Below, in pieces: positions 8,813 through 17,281 of a stretch of 64,000 bases of DNA. Origin of the DNA: CAVTWJ01 sp964525605 (GTDB lineage: Bacteria > Oederibacteriota > Muellerivitia > Muellerivitales > Muellerivitaceae); contig CAZGKT010000009.1 of assembly GCA_964525605.1 (NCBI GenBank), forward strand, positions 45,195 through 109,194, read 5' to 3'. Below the pieces are notes generated by a model. That model was not told the DNA's origin. It did not search any database and saw nothing but the letters and a program-made list of their open reading frames with translations. A program made the position numbers and the translations under genes. Each line of letters starts with the position of its first letter. Position 1 is the stretch's first letter.

Positions 8813-9568
8813 TTAATTAAAACTAAGGGCAATGGAGCGAACGATCAGATTCCATCCATCAACCATGATAAAAAGCAAAATCTTAAAAGGTAGCGAGATC
8901 AAAACCGGCGGTAGCATCAACATTCCCATGGACATTAGGACTGAAGAAACCACCATGTCTATGACCAAAAACGGAATGAATATTATGAATCCCATCTCGA
9001 AAGCTTTTTTTAACTCGCTTATAACGAAAGCCGGAATTAAAACCCAGGTTGAAATGTCGGCCGGGATTCTGGGTCGGCTTGATTTGGAAAGGGCTACGAA
9101 AAGCGCCAAATCCTTTTCCCGTGTTTGCTTGAACATAAACTGACGAATTGGATCTTCCCCCTTTTTAAAGGCATCGGAAGTGCTGAGTTTTCCCGCCAAG
9201 TAGGGAGTCAATGCCTCTTTATCTATACGGTTAAAAGTTGGCTGCATAGTAAAAAAGGTTAGAAACAAGGCTAAACCTATAAGGACCTGATTGGGTGGGA
9301 CTTGTTGGGTTCCTAGGGCTTGACGTAAAAATGCAAGAACAATGACAATTCGTGTAAAAGAAGTCATCAAGATAAGAATTGCCGGAGCCAGGGACAGGAT
9401 TGTCAACACTAGAAGGATCTGAAGGCTTAATGCGACATCTTGCGGAGTTTTAGCTTGTTCAACTCCAAACTTAATCGCCGGCAATGGAAGATCTGCAGCC
9501 CCCGCAAAACGGCTCACAAAAAAAAGCATGATCATGAATAAATAAAACTTTAATGATTTGTTTCTCAA
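8813..9568 (-). CDS. fliP: FliP, flagellar export gate protein
   Basis: Core pentameric subunit of the export channel. The 251-residue protein has an N-terminal signal-like segment ending near 'FVSRFAGA'. The conserved 'SFTRIVIVLAFLRQALGTQQ' and 'PPNQVLIGLALFLTFF' stretches follow, and it ends with 'GWNLIVRSIALSF', as in other FliP proteins. The TTG start at 9568 overlaps the fliO stop (TTGA), with GGAGAG upstream, so the two are translationally coupled. Confidence 0.97.
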   Translation of the reverse strand: MRNKSLKFYLFMIMLFFVSRFAGAADLPLPAIKFGVEQAKTPQDVALSLQILLVLTILSLAPAILILMTSFTRIVIVLAFLRQALGTQQVPPNQVLIGLALFLTFFTMQPTFNRIDKEALTPYLAGKLSTSDAFKKGEDPIRQFMFKQTREKDLALFVALSKSSRPRIPADISTWVLIPAFVISELKKAFEMGFIIFIPFLVIDMVVSSVLMSMGMLMLPPVLISLPFKILLFIMVDGWNLIVRSIALSFN

Positions 9569-10260
9569 TCTTTCTCTCCGTCTTTTTCCCCTGATCCTTT
9601 TTGTTTTTTCTTGGAAGCACCTTTAAGACGCTCGATATAACTGTCGAGCGTTTTTTTACTATCCGCAATCATTTCTTCTGCATCCACCGTCGTAGGTTGA
9701 GAATCTGTTCGATGGAGTATTTTTTCTAGCAGAACCGGGAAACCTTGTTTCGAGCTTTTCTTCAGTTCTTCAACTTCGTCTGGATCGTCAATGACATCCA
9801 ATGGATGTATTTCTTCGTTTCCAACACCTACTACAATGATTCTTTTTCCGATTTCAATTAATTGAATAGTTTTTCGTGGCGCAATGAAAACCGATGAAAG
9901 AACTCGAAAAGATTTCCCATCATCCCCCGGATGATTCAACCCTCTCTTTTCCCAAATCAATTTAAGACCCCAAATGGTAGCAACAATAAGAACTATTACG
10001 AGGGTTAACGCCACAAGCACTCGAGCTAAAGTATCTAGGAGACTTGGAGATGCACTTGGAATCTCAGACGGGAGGTCTAAAGGAAGCCCTTTAGATCCGT
10101 TCAAAGTCGCAGAGCTTGAAGCTGAGTCAAACAAGGATGAATCAGGTTCTATTCCCAAAGACCTGGTAGGCAAAAAATAACAACTGGCCCCTACTAATAA
10201 CAGGGCCAGAAAGAGAAAAGCACTCAACGAACGATTAACCAGCGAGGGTCGAGGAATCAT
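9565..10260 (-). CDS. fliO: FliO, flagellar export apparatus protein
   Basis: FliO/MopB-type protein that helps assemble the FliP ring. The 231 residues hold an N-terminal signal-like segment (about 12-30) and a short periplasmic part. A second membrane helix follows ('VLVALTLVIVLIVATIWGLK'), then the conserved soluble motif around 'VLSSVFIAPRKTIQLIEIGK' with 'IIVVGVGNEEIHPL'. The C-terminal tail is highly basic and charged (about 35 residues). It is longer than enterobacterial FliO but similar to Bacillus FliZ/FliO. Position before fliP supports the call. Confidence 0.9.
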   Translation of the reverse strand: MIPRPSLVNRSLSAFLFLALLLVGASCYFLPTRSLGIEPDSSLFDSASSSATLNGSKGLPLDLPSEIPSASPSLLDTLARVLVALTLVIVLIVATIWGLKLIWEKRGLNHPGDDGKSFRVLSSVFIAPRKTIQLIEIGKRIIVVGVGNEEIHPLDVIDDPDEVEELKKSSKQGFPVLLEKILHRTDSQPTTVDAEEMIADSKKTLDSYIERLKGASKKKQKGSGEKDGEKD

Positions 10261-10282
10261 AAAAAACTTCGCTACGGTCGAA

Positions 10283-11242
10283 TCAGGACTGGACCGCGGT
10301 AAGCCGTTCCTCTGGATTCAAAATCTCGGTAATGCGAACACCGAAATTTTCGTCAATGACGACAACTTCCCCTTTAGCGATAGGTTTTTCGTTGACTAAA
10401 ATATCCACCGCTTCGCCTGCTAGCTTATCTAGTTCCACGACAGAACCAGGCGCGAGGGCCAGAATCTCTTTTACAAGTTTTGTAGTTCTGCCAAGTTCAA
10501 CTGTCAACTTCAAGGGGACATCCAAAAGCAAGCCGATGTTCCCTCCCGCCGGGCGAGTTGAACCCGAAAATTCCTGTTCAAATTGCTGCATTGAAGTACC
10601 TCCTGCGCGCATTTGGGTGTTCATGGAAACACCACTAGGTTGAACGGAAACCTCCACCGGAGCCTGAGCAACCGTTGGTGTTCCCGCTGGATTGGCCAGC
10701 CTTGCTGCGGCCAAATCGGGTAAACAAAGCCACATCTCACCGGTAAAAAGGCCCGGAACATCCAAGGCGAATGAAATTATCGCCAAAGGCGAACCTAAGG
10801 GAGTTAAAAGGGTTTCCATAGACCCCACTTCCTTGGATTCAGTTGATTTAATCGAATAGCCAGCCTTAGGTCCTGCGTATTGTTGAATTCCCTTGTTTAA
10901 TACCTCGGTCAATTGTTGAAGGACTTCACCAAAAGCAGACAAGTGCAATTCCGTTACTTTGTCCGGGGCGCTTGTACCATCCTGCCCTATCAACAAATCT
11001 GCCATAATGGCAGAATTTTTCTCTCCAGTTAATAATAAAGCCGGTCCAGGGAACCCCCCCAACCCTTGAAGAATCGTAACCAACCAATGCCCACTTATTC
11101 CTGATAAAAAATTTTCTGATCCAGTAGTTTGCACTTCCTTCGAATGAACTTGGGCATCGCGACCCAATAAAGACCTTAGTACTAGTCCAAGTCCTTCTGC
11201 AACGCCTTTAGCCAAAGCTTCAAGATTTACCACATCAGCCAT
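10283..11242 (-). CDS. fliY: FliY/FliN, C-ring protein with CheC-like N-terminal domain
   Basis: Flagellar switch protein. The C-terminal 80 residues are a FliN/SpoA domain ('LLDVPLKLTVELGRTTKLVK', 'ILALAPGSVVELDKLAGEAV'). The N-terminal 190 residues resemble the CheC/CheX phosphatase fold of FliY. In CheC enzymes the active helix reads D/S-x3-E-x2-N; here 'SAFGEVLQQ' keeps S and E but has Gln in place of Asn. No second active helix is obvious, so CheY-P phosphatase activity is doubtful. At 319 residues it is between FliN (about 137) and Bacillus FliY (378). A Pro/Gln linker of about 50 residues joins the domains. It lies 16 nt after fliM; either fliN or fliY would be a fair name. Confidence 0.9.
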   Translation of the reverse strand: MADVVNLEALAKGVAEGLGLVLRSLLGRDAQVHSKEVQTTGSENFLSGISGHWLVTILQGLGGFPGPALLLTGEKNSAIMADLLIGQDGTSAPDKVTELHLSAFGEVLQQLTEVLNKGIQQYAGPKAGYSIKSTESKEVGSMETLLTPLGSPLAIISFALDVPGLFTGEMWLCLPDLAAARLANPAGTPTVAQAPVEVSVQPSGVSMNTQMRAGGTSMQQFEQEFSGSTRPAGGNIGLLLDVPLKLTVELGRTTKLVKEILALAPGSVVELDKLAGEAVDILVNEKPIAKGEVVVIDENFGVRITEILNPEERLTAVQS

Positions 11243-11257
11243 GTTCTTTACCTTCCA

Positions 11258-12295
11258 TTAGCTCTTATCATCGCGGGAAACAATCCGCGTAATTTGAATG
11301 GCCTTTTTTTTAGAAGAAATACCTGGTCTTCCTTTAAGCTTTACCAACCCCTCTATCAGAACGTCTATTTCATTGTGAGGGCTCGTGTTCAATCTAACAA
11401 CGTCCCCCGCTTTTAGGCGCAATAAATCTTGCACCGTGATTTGGGCTGCCCCCACTTCCGCTACAAACGGAACTTTTGTTTCTTTCATGACTTTCGTCAA
11501 GCTCTCAACTGTTTCCGATGTTGATTCTTTTTTACCCACCGTGAACCACTTTTGAGCTGATAAATCCCCGATAACTGGTTCTAGTACCACATATGGGATA
11601 CACATGGACATCTTTCCAGCCACTTCATTAACTTTAACTTCAAACTCTATAACCGCAGAAATTTCGCTTGGGGCAACTATCTGAACAAACTGAGCAGTAG
11701 TTTCATAACCACTTAGTTTGGGTTGAAAATGACCAACTTTAAGCCATGCTTCCTGAAGATTCTCCATACCGCGATTAATTATTTTTTCAATAACTGACTG
11801 TTCAATCAGGGTTAATTCCCGCGCAGCTGTCGGAGCCTTTCCAGGTCCACCAAGAATTCGATCAATCAAAGTCAAGACCAACTCCGGGTTAATTTCCAAT
11901 AAAAACGATCCATCCAAAGGTTCCATTTTAACAACGAAAATACAGTCGGGCCGCGGAAGAGACATGGTGTATTCCCGAAAGGGAAGTTGAACCACTGACA
12001 CAACTTTTATTTCCGCCACTGTCCGTAAGTAAGCCGCCACAGATGCCGTGAACCCACGAGAAAATATTTCATGAAGCATTTCCAAAGTTCTCATATGATC
12101 TTTGGAAAATCTATTTGGCCGATTGAAATCATAAGTTTTAATTTTCCGGCCCTGCTCATCGACGGTCACACCGCTTTCGGGTGTTGATGCAGAAGATGCC
12201 TCTGAAGTCGCTTCTGGACCACTCCCTCCAGACATGTCAACGTCGAGTTCCGAAAGTAGTGCGCTTACCTCGCCGTCGCTTAAAAGGTCATCCAT
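11258..12295 (-). CDS. fliM: FliM, flagellar motor switch protein
   Basis: C-ring protein that binds CheY-P and couples it to rotation direction. The N-terminus 'MDDLLSDGEVSALLSELD' matches the CheY-binding peptide type. A Ser/Glu linker follows, then the CheC-like middle domain ('LEMLHEIFSRGFTASVAAYL', 'INPELVLTLIDRILGGPG') and a C-terminal SpoA domain ('VTVQDLLRLKAGDVVRL'-like). Length 345 is normal. ATG with AAGGA upstream; 31 nt after fliL. Confidence 0.96.
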   Translation of the reverse strand: MDDLLSDGEVSALLSELDVDMSGGSGPEATSEASSASTPESGVTVDEQGRKIKTYDFNRPNRFSKDHMRTLEMLHEIFSRGFTASVAAYLRTVAEIKVVSVVQLPFREYTMSLPRPDCIFVVKMEPLDGSFLLEINPELVLTLIDRILGGPGKAPTAARELTLIEQSVIEKIINRGMENLQEAWLKVGHFQPKLSGYETTAQFVQIVAPSEISAVIEFEVKVNEVAGKMSMCIPYVVLEPVIGDLSAQKWFTVGKKESTSETVESLTKVMKETKVPFVAEVGAAQITVQDLLRLKAGDVVRLNTSPHNEIDVLIEGLVKLKGRPGISSKKKAIQITRIVSRDDKS

Positions 12296-12325
12296 GATCT
12301 AGTCCTTCTTTCCCCAAAGCCAAAA

Positions 12326-12799
12326 TCATTGTATGGCGAATTTTGTGAGGAAAACGTTGGTGACTGTCCCGAATTTTAGGGTTTCATTGATCTTCAATTG
12401 AAGATCTCTTCTGAATCTTTCTTTTCCTTCAGCCGTTGATAATTCTGCGGCTTTCCGATCGTTCAAAAGGGTATTTACTAAGTCTTGGAATTGTGGCGCC
12501 CGTTCTTTGATTTCAGCGTCCAATTCCTTATTAACTTTGCTGTATTCCAATTGAACTTCAGCATTGACATACCGGGAAGCTTCTTCATCCGCCAAATTAA
12601 CAATGAAACTACCTAAGTTAAAAATTTTCCCTGGTTCAGGTTTTTGTTCAATGATCTTTGCTTCCTTTGATTCAGTCTTGGAAGACCAAATCATAAACGT
12701 TCCCCATCCCATTAAAATGAGTAAGAGAAGCGATACTCCGGTGATGGCCAGTATGATGGTCAACACCCCTCGAGAGCCCCTCTCTCCTTGATCTGCCAT
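12326..12799 (-). CDS. fliL: FliL, stator-associated membrane protein
   Basis: Single-pass inner-membrane protein around the stators. The 157-residue protein has a charged N-terminus, one membrane helix at about 12-35 and a periplasmic domain with the family pattern 'FNLGSFIVNLADEEASRYVN'. 'APQFQDLVNTLLNDRKAAEL' and the C-terminal 'GTVTNVFLTKFAIQ' complete it. A strong TAGGAGGGG precedes the ATG, 17 nt after motB. Confidence 0.94.
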   Translation of the reverse strand: MADQGERGSRGVLTIILAITGVSLLLLILMGWGTFMIWSSKTESKEAKIIEQKPEPGKIFNLGSFIVNLADEEASRYVNAEVQLEYSKVNKELDAEIKERAPQFQDLVNTLLNDRKAAELSTAEGKERFRRDLQLKINETLKFGTVTNVFLTKFAIQ

Positions 12800-12815
12800 G
12801 TTCGCCCCTCCTAGT

Positions 12816-13592
12816 TTAATCCAGCTTCAAAATGACAATGTCGACCCGGCGATTCATCCGACGGTTCGCCTCACTGATGTTCGGCACCAAGGGCTGGTAT
12901 TCAGCATAACCCGCAGCCGAAAAGCGACTCGGGTCTAACCCTCGTTGCGTTACAAAAAACTTTACAACCGATGTCGCCCGAAGGGCGGAGAGTTCCCAGT
13001 TGCCTGGGTACTTCGACGTATGAATGGTCAAATCATCCGTGTGTCCTTCTACCGCGATTTTATTCTGCGGATTGTGTTGGAGAAAATCCCCAATTTCATC
13101 TAATACCGGGATCATTTCATTCTTAATGTGAATGTCACCTAGATCAAATAATATTTTATCGGTTAACAAACTTACTACCAAACCTCTTGCTTCTTTCCGG
13201 ATTTGAACTTTATTAGCGCCTAATTGCCTTTGTAGAATTTTGCGGAGTTCACCTTCTTTGTCTCCCCCAGTTCCAGCCTTTGGCGTGGGTTTTTTATTTC
13301 CCCCAGGACCACCTTCCTCTGGCTCACCTGGCAATACCTTGTAATGTTCTCCAGCATTCGCCGAAGAACTTTGGAGAATTGATGTATTTCCTACAATTGG
13401 ACCGAAGACCGCCCGGATCTGTGCCTTGATTTCTTCAACAACAGCTTTGCTTTGTGTAGCAGTCGCAAAAAGAATAATAAAGGTTGCCAGAAGCAAAGTA
13501 ATCAAGTCAGCATAAGTTAATAGCCAACGCATCATACCGCCAGATTCCAGCTCCAATCCTGCCTCATGGCCACCTTTACGCCGTTTTGGCAT
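12816..13592 (-). CDS. motB: MotB, stator peptidoglycan anchor
   Basis: Stator subunit that carries protons and anchors to peptidoglycan. Its single N-terminal helix contains the essential Asp in 'WLLTYADLITLLLATFIILF'. The C-terminal OmpA-like domain has 'ILFDLGDIHIKNEMIPVLDE', 'AVEGHTDDLTI' and 'NRRMNRRVDIVILKLD'. Length 258. A Gly/Pro/Lys-rich spacer of about 40 residues lies between the plug region and the OmpA domain. The surrounding 'FATATQSKA' does not settle proton versus sodium use. Confidence 0.96.
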   Translation of the reverse strand: MPKRRKGGHEAGLELESGGMMRWLLTYADLITLLLATFIILFATATQSKAVVEEIKAQIRAVFGPIVGNTSILQSSSANAGEHYKVLPGEPEEGGPGGNKKPTPKAGTGGDKEGELRKILQRQLGANKVQIRKEARGLVVSLLTDKILFDLGDIHIKNEMIPVLDEIGDFLQHNPQNKIAVEGHTDDLTIHTSKYPGNWELSALRATSVVKFFVTQRGLDPSRFSAAGYAEYQPLVPNISEANRRMNRRVDIVILKLD

Positions 13593-13646
13593 TTGCTGCT
13601 CCCTTGGCTAAACCCGCAAAAAGACGGGGCGAAATTTGAAATACCA

Positions 13647-14459
13647 CTATTCTTCCTGCTTTCCTTCACCTTCAGCTTTTTGAGCTTCTAGATTAACTTT
13701 TAATTTTGGCGGAAGAAAAGCTTTTAACTTTTCTTCCACGATGCGAGGGTTGTCGCCTGCTGAAATTGCAAGTATCCCTTCCAGCATCACTTCGCGAAGA
13801 AGAACCTCCTGTTGACTATTCTGCTTTAACTTAAAGGAGATCGGAAGAAAAAAGAGATTAGCGAAACCAATCCCATATAAAGTCGCGATGAAGGCCGTAG
13901 CGATTGCGGCTACTAGAGCTACTGGATCCGCCTCACCAGAGCCGAAAGCTGACAGGGCGTGAACCAATCCAATAACGGTTCCGATAATTCCGAGTGTAGG
14001 AGAAAAGCCACCAAAGGTTCCAAATATACTCTCACCTACTTTGTGTCGTGATTCCAAAAAGGCGATGTCTGTTTCCATGATGTTGCGGATCATTTCAATA
14101 TCTGTTCCATCAACCACCAATTGGAGTCCCTTTTTCAAGAAAGGATCAGCTACAGCTTCGGCTTCTTCTTCTAAACCCAAAAGACCTTCCCGACGAGCTT
14201 TTGTTGCGAAACCAACCAATTGAGTGACGATTGCCGAGGGGTCCAATTCTTGTCTTTGAAAAGCCTTCTTCAGGACAGGAATAATTTCCTTCATGGTGTC
14301 GTAAGGGAAACTCATCATAGTGGCACCCAAGGTACCAAAAAATATGATTACGAAAGCCGCAAACTGAAAAAGAGCCCCGATAGGAGTTCCATCTAGGAGA
14401 GCACCTCCGAAGACTCCCAAAATACCCAAACCCAAGCCAAACCACGTTGCGAGATCCAC
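13647..14459 (-). CDS. motA: MotA, stator proton channel subunit
   Basis: Flagellar stator channel protein. The 270-residue protein has four hydrophobic segments. The cytoplasmic loop ('FATKARREGLLGLEEEAEAV') is typical, as are the Gly-rich 'FGTFGGFSPTLGIIGTVIGL' and 'GEADPVALVAAIATAFIATL' helices. The start is GTG at 14459 behind GAGGAGG. It is followed by motB after 54 nt. Placing motAB inside the fliJ-fliL interval, in place of hook genes, recalls spirochaete operons. Confidence 0.96.
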   Translation of the reverse strand: MDLATWFGLGLGILGVFGGALLDGTPIGALFQFAAFVIIFFGTLGATMMSFPYDTMKEIIPVLKKAFQRQELDPSAIVTQLVGFATKARREGLLGLEEEAEAVADPFLKKGLQLVVDGTDIEMIRNIMETDIAFLESRHKVGESIFGTFGGFSPTLGIIGTVIGLVHALSAFGSGEADPVALVAAIATAFIATLYGIGFANLFFLPISFKLKQNSQQEVLLREVMLEGILAISAGDNPRIVEEKLKAFLPPKLKVNLEAQKAEGEGKQEE

Positions 14460-14477
14460 AATTTCACCTCCTCAAAT

Positions 14478-14960
14478 TTAAGGCATCCCCGCCTGCTGGA
14501 GCTTTAAAGCGCGTTCCCGGCGGACGAAAGCGATCGAAGAAATTTCATCAAGAAACTTCTGTTCCTCCACAGCCATCTCATTCGAATGGGTTTTTTGCTG
14601 TGTCTCCTTAAGATTTACCAGTAATCTTTTTTCACGAGAAGCTTTTACCGCAAGTACGCGTCTGCGTTCAACCTCACCAGCCCAATCCTTTTCTTTATTT
14701 TCGAGATCTTTTTCACGGCGATGCAGCCAGTTTTTGTAGTCGCTAAAGGCAATTCCTTGATTCACATCAAAAACGCCCATTCTTTCCATTTCACTGAATG
14801 CGGCGAGAAAATCAGCTTCATTTTCTTGATGAATCCGAATCAATTTCTCAATTTTTAATAATTCGCTTTTTGCCAAAGCCAATTCCTTTGTACATACCTC
14901 TTCCCTCTGTTTTCTAAAGGTCAAAATCTGTTCTAGTCGAAAGTGGAATCGCAGAGCCAT
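14478..14960 (-). CDS. fliJ: FliJ, flagellar export chaperone-escort protein
   Basis: Coiled-coil stalk-like protein that binds the FliI ATPase ring and FlhA. The 160 residues are almost wholly charged helix, starting 'MALRFHFRLEQILTFRKQRE', the classic FliJ N-terminus. ATG with AGGGA upstream; 6 nt after fliI. Confidence 0.92.
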   Translation of the reverse strand: MALRFHFRLEQILTFRKQREEVCTKELALAKSELLKIEKLIRIHQENEADFLAAFSEMERMGVFDVNQGIAFSDYKNWLHRREKDLENKEKDWAGEVERRRVLAVKASREKRLLVNLKETQQKTHSNEMAVEEQKFLDEISSIAFVRRERALKLQQAGMP

Positions 14961-14966
14961 GTGTCC

Positions 14967-16307
14967 CTAGTTTAAAAAGGTTTTTAATTTTCGAATCGTC
15001 TCTTCCCACTTAGCGTCTTCATTACGTCCCTGCCTTAAAAAGGTTTGGCAACTTTCCAGTCTTGCAAGAGCGTAATCCACTTTGGGATTACTGCCCTTGA
15101 CATAAGCTCCAATCGCTATTAAATCTTCAACTCCCTTATAGGTTGATAGAACCGATCGAATTTTTCCGGCAGCCTCCAAGTGGTCAGGCGAAACGATATC
15201 CCCCATTACCCGAGAAACACTATTGAGTACGTCAATGGCAGGATAATGGTTCTGAGAAGCTAATTCCCGCGAAAGAACGACATGCCCATCTAATATTGCC
15301 CGGCATGAATCCGCCACCGGCTCGTTCATGTCATCCGCCTCCACCAAAATGGTATAGAGCCCCGTGATACTACCATTATGGCTAGTCGTTCCCGCCCTTT
15401 CCAAAAGTTTCGGCAAGAGAGCAAAAACAGATGGCGTGTATCCTTTGGTGGTTGGTGGTTCACCAATTGCCAATCCTACTTCCCGTTGGGCCATTGCAAA
15501 TCGGGTTATCGAATCCATCATTAGCATAACTCTTTTGCCTTGATCTCGGAAATACTCGGCGACCGCAGTTGCTACCAAAGCAGCTTGAATTCGAAGTAAC
15601 GAAGGCTGATCGGATGTGGCCACCACCACCACACTTCGGGACAAACCTTTATCACCCAAATCCCTTTCCAAGAAATCTCGAACTTCCCGTCCTCTTTCAC
15701 CAACTAATGCAATTACATTTATATCCGCTCCAGTATCCCTTGCCACCATTCCAAGAAGAGTACTTTTTCCAACACCCGATCCTGCAAATATTCCCAGTCG
15801 CTGTCCTTCTCCCAAAGTTAGAAGGGCATCCAACGCCCTTACTCCCGTAGCCACTGGAGCTTGAATTCTTCGTCGTTCCAAAGCAGGGGGCGGTTCTCGA
15901 TGAATAGGGTAGTGCTCGTTCATAGTACCCAAAGGCCCCTTTCCATCTATCGGTTCACCCATGGCATCAATGACTCTTCCCAAAAGAGCTGTTCCCACGG
16001 GAATTTGAAACGGAGCCCCCGTTTTTAATACTTCACTGCCAGGACCTAATCCTCTCATTTCACCCAATGGCATAAGAAGCACCCGATTTTGACGAAATCC
16101 AACTGCCTCAGCCAAAACTGGCGACCCTTGTCGGTCAACCGGGGTAATCCAACACGCTTCTCCCACGGATGCCGCAGGACCGGAAGATTCAATGACAAGA
16201 CCCACAACTTGTTCAACACGACCGCTTACCCGAGTAATATCAACTTTTTGGATTTGGCTTTTCAATTGTTCCAAAGAAGGTAGAACATCGTTCAAAACTG
16301 GGTTCAA
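14967..16307 (-). CDS. fliI: FliI, flagellar export ATPase
   Basis: F1-beta-like ATPase that energises substrate unfolding and delivery to the export gate. The Walker A motif 'GIFAGSGVGKSTLLG' spans about residues 172-186. 'VVVATSDQPSLLRIQ', Walker B 'RVMLMMDSITRFAMAQREVG' and 'LLERAGTTSHNGSITGLYTI' follow. Length 446 is normal. The start is TTG at 16307 behind a strong AAAGGAGAT. Flanked by fliH and fliJ, its partners. Confidence 0.97.
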   Translation of the reverse strand: MNPVLNDVLPSLEQLKSQIQKVDITRVSGRVEQVVGLVIESSGPAASVGEACWITPVDRQGSPVLAEAVGFRQNRVLLMPLGEMRGLGPGSEVLKTGAPFQIPVGTALLGRVIDAMGEPIDGKGPLGTMNEHYPIHREPPPALERRRIQAPVATGVRALDALLTLGEGQRLGIFAGSGVGKSTLLGMVARDTGADINVIALVGERGREVRDFLERDLGDKGLSRSVVVVATSDQPSLLRIQAALVATAVAEYFRDQGKRVMLMMDSITRFAMAQREVGLAIGEPPTTKGYTPSVFALLPKLLERAGTTSHNGSITGLYTILVEADDMNEPVADSCRAILDGHVVLSRELASQNHYPAIDVLNSVSRVMGDIVSPDHLEAAGKIRSVLSTYKGVEDLIAIGAYVKGSNPKVDYALARLESCQTFLRQGRNEDAKWEETIRKLKTFLN

Positions 16308-16320
16308 AGTTTTATCTCCT

Positions 16321-17253
16321 TTATGGCTTTGGGGCTGTCAAACCTGCTCCCAGGGATTCCTTCACCTGAAAAGCAATTGTGCCTAATCGAGCATCTACCG
16401 AACCCGCCTCAGTTTCCAAAAGACATCCACCTTGCTCTATTCGTGCATCTGCGACCAATTCCAAAGGTCCTGACCCAACGGTCAACTGCAGTCTTTCACG
16501 ATTTGCTTCAAATTCTTCCAAGTCACCAGGATTCACATGCAACCGCAAAAGAACCCGGTCATAAGCTTTTTTGATTAATTCTTCTGCAAAAGCCACAGCC
16601 ATTCCTCTATTACTTTCGGCTTCCTTTCGAAGACAACGCAATAGCGCTTCCTGCAACAGTTCAGTCAACAGATTTTTCATATCCAATATAACATTCTTGC
16701 GATTTGCTAATAGGTTTTGAGCCATGCCATCCCATTTTCGCACAGAATCATCAAAAACCTTTAAGCCCTCTTCTTTACCTTGTTTTATCCCTTCTTGGCG
16801 CCCATCCAACAATCCTTCTGAATGGGCAGTAATTTTTGTTTCTTCTTTTAGAATCGTTGATTCTTTTTCCGCTTCGTCTCGAGCTTTAGCCAAAATTTCT
16901 TGAACTTCCCAATGAGCCTGCTCTGTAATTTCCAACGCCTTTTTTCTAGCTGTTTCCTTTATTTTTTGGGCTTCACCTTCCGCCAAGGTAAGAATTTGAT
17001 CTTTTTTTTCCTCGTCTGTTGGTTCCCTTACTGTTTCAGTCAAATCTGAAGAGGTATGGGACTCCTCAAAACTTCCCAATTCAAAAGATTGAACTTGAAC
17101 CGTTCCATTCCCCAAAGACCACGGTTGAATTGGACTTTTTTTTAGTTCGGCTTCCAGCCGACGCAGAATTTCCTCTTGCCAAGTAGAGTTATCAACCATG
17201 TATCCACTTGGAGAGAACTGGTAATCCTGCTGGGCCAACACTTCTCTACTCAA
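16321..17253 (-). CDS. fliH: FliH, regulator of the FliI ATPase
   Basis: Stator-like peripheral protein that holds FliI at the export gate. The 310 residues comprise an unconserved N-terminus, then a long charged coiled coil (about residues 85-160). A C-terminal domain follows, containing 'ALLRCLRKEAESNRGMAVAF' and 'LVADARIEQGGCLLETEAGS', the FliH/HrpE signature region. The start appears to be TTG at 17253 with GGAG about 8 nt upstream; an ATG at residue 19 is an alternative. Confidence 0.9.
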   Translation of the reverse strand: MSREVLAQQDYQFSPSGYMVDNSTWQEEILRRLEAELKKSPIQPWSLGNGTVQVQSFELGSFEESHTSSDLTETVREPTDEEKKDQILTLAEGEAQKIKETARKKALEITEQAHWEVQEILAKARDEAEKESTILKEETKITAHSEGLLDGRQEGIKQGKEEGLKVFDDSVRKWDGMAQNLLANRKNVILDMKNLLTELLQEALLRCLRKEAESNRGMAVAFAEELIKKAYDRVLLRLHVNPGDLEEFEANRERLQLTVGSGPLELVADARIEQGGCLLETEAGSVDARLGTIAFQVKESLGAGLTAPKP

Positions 17254-17281
17254 TGAGGTTCTCCAGTGTTATCCCCTAAAT

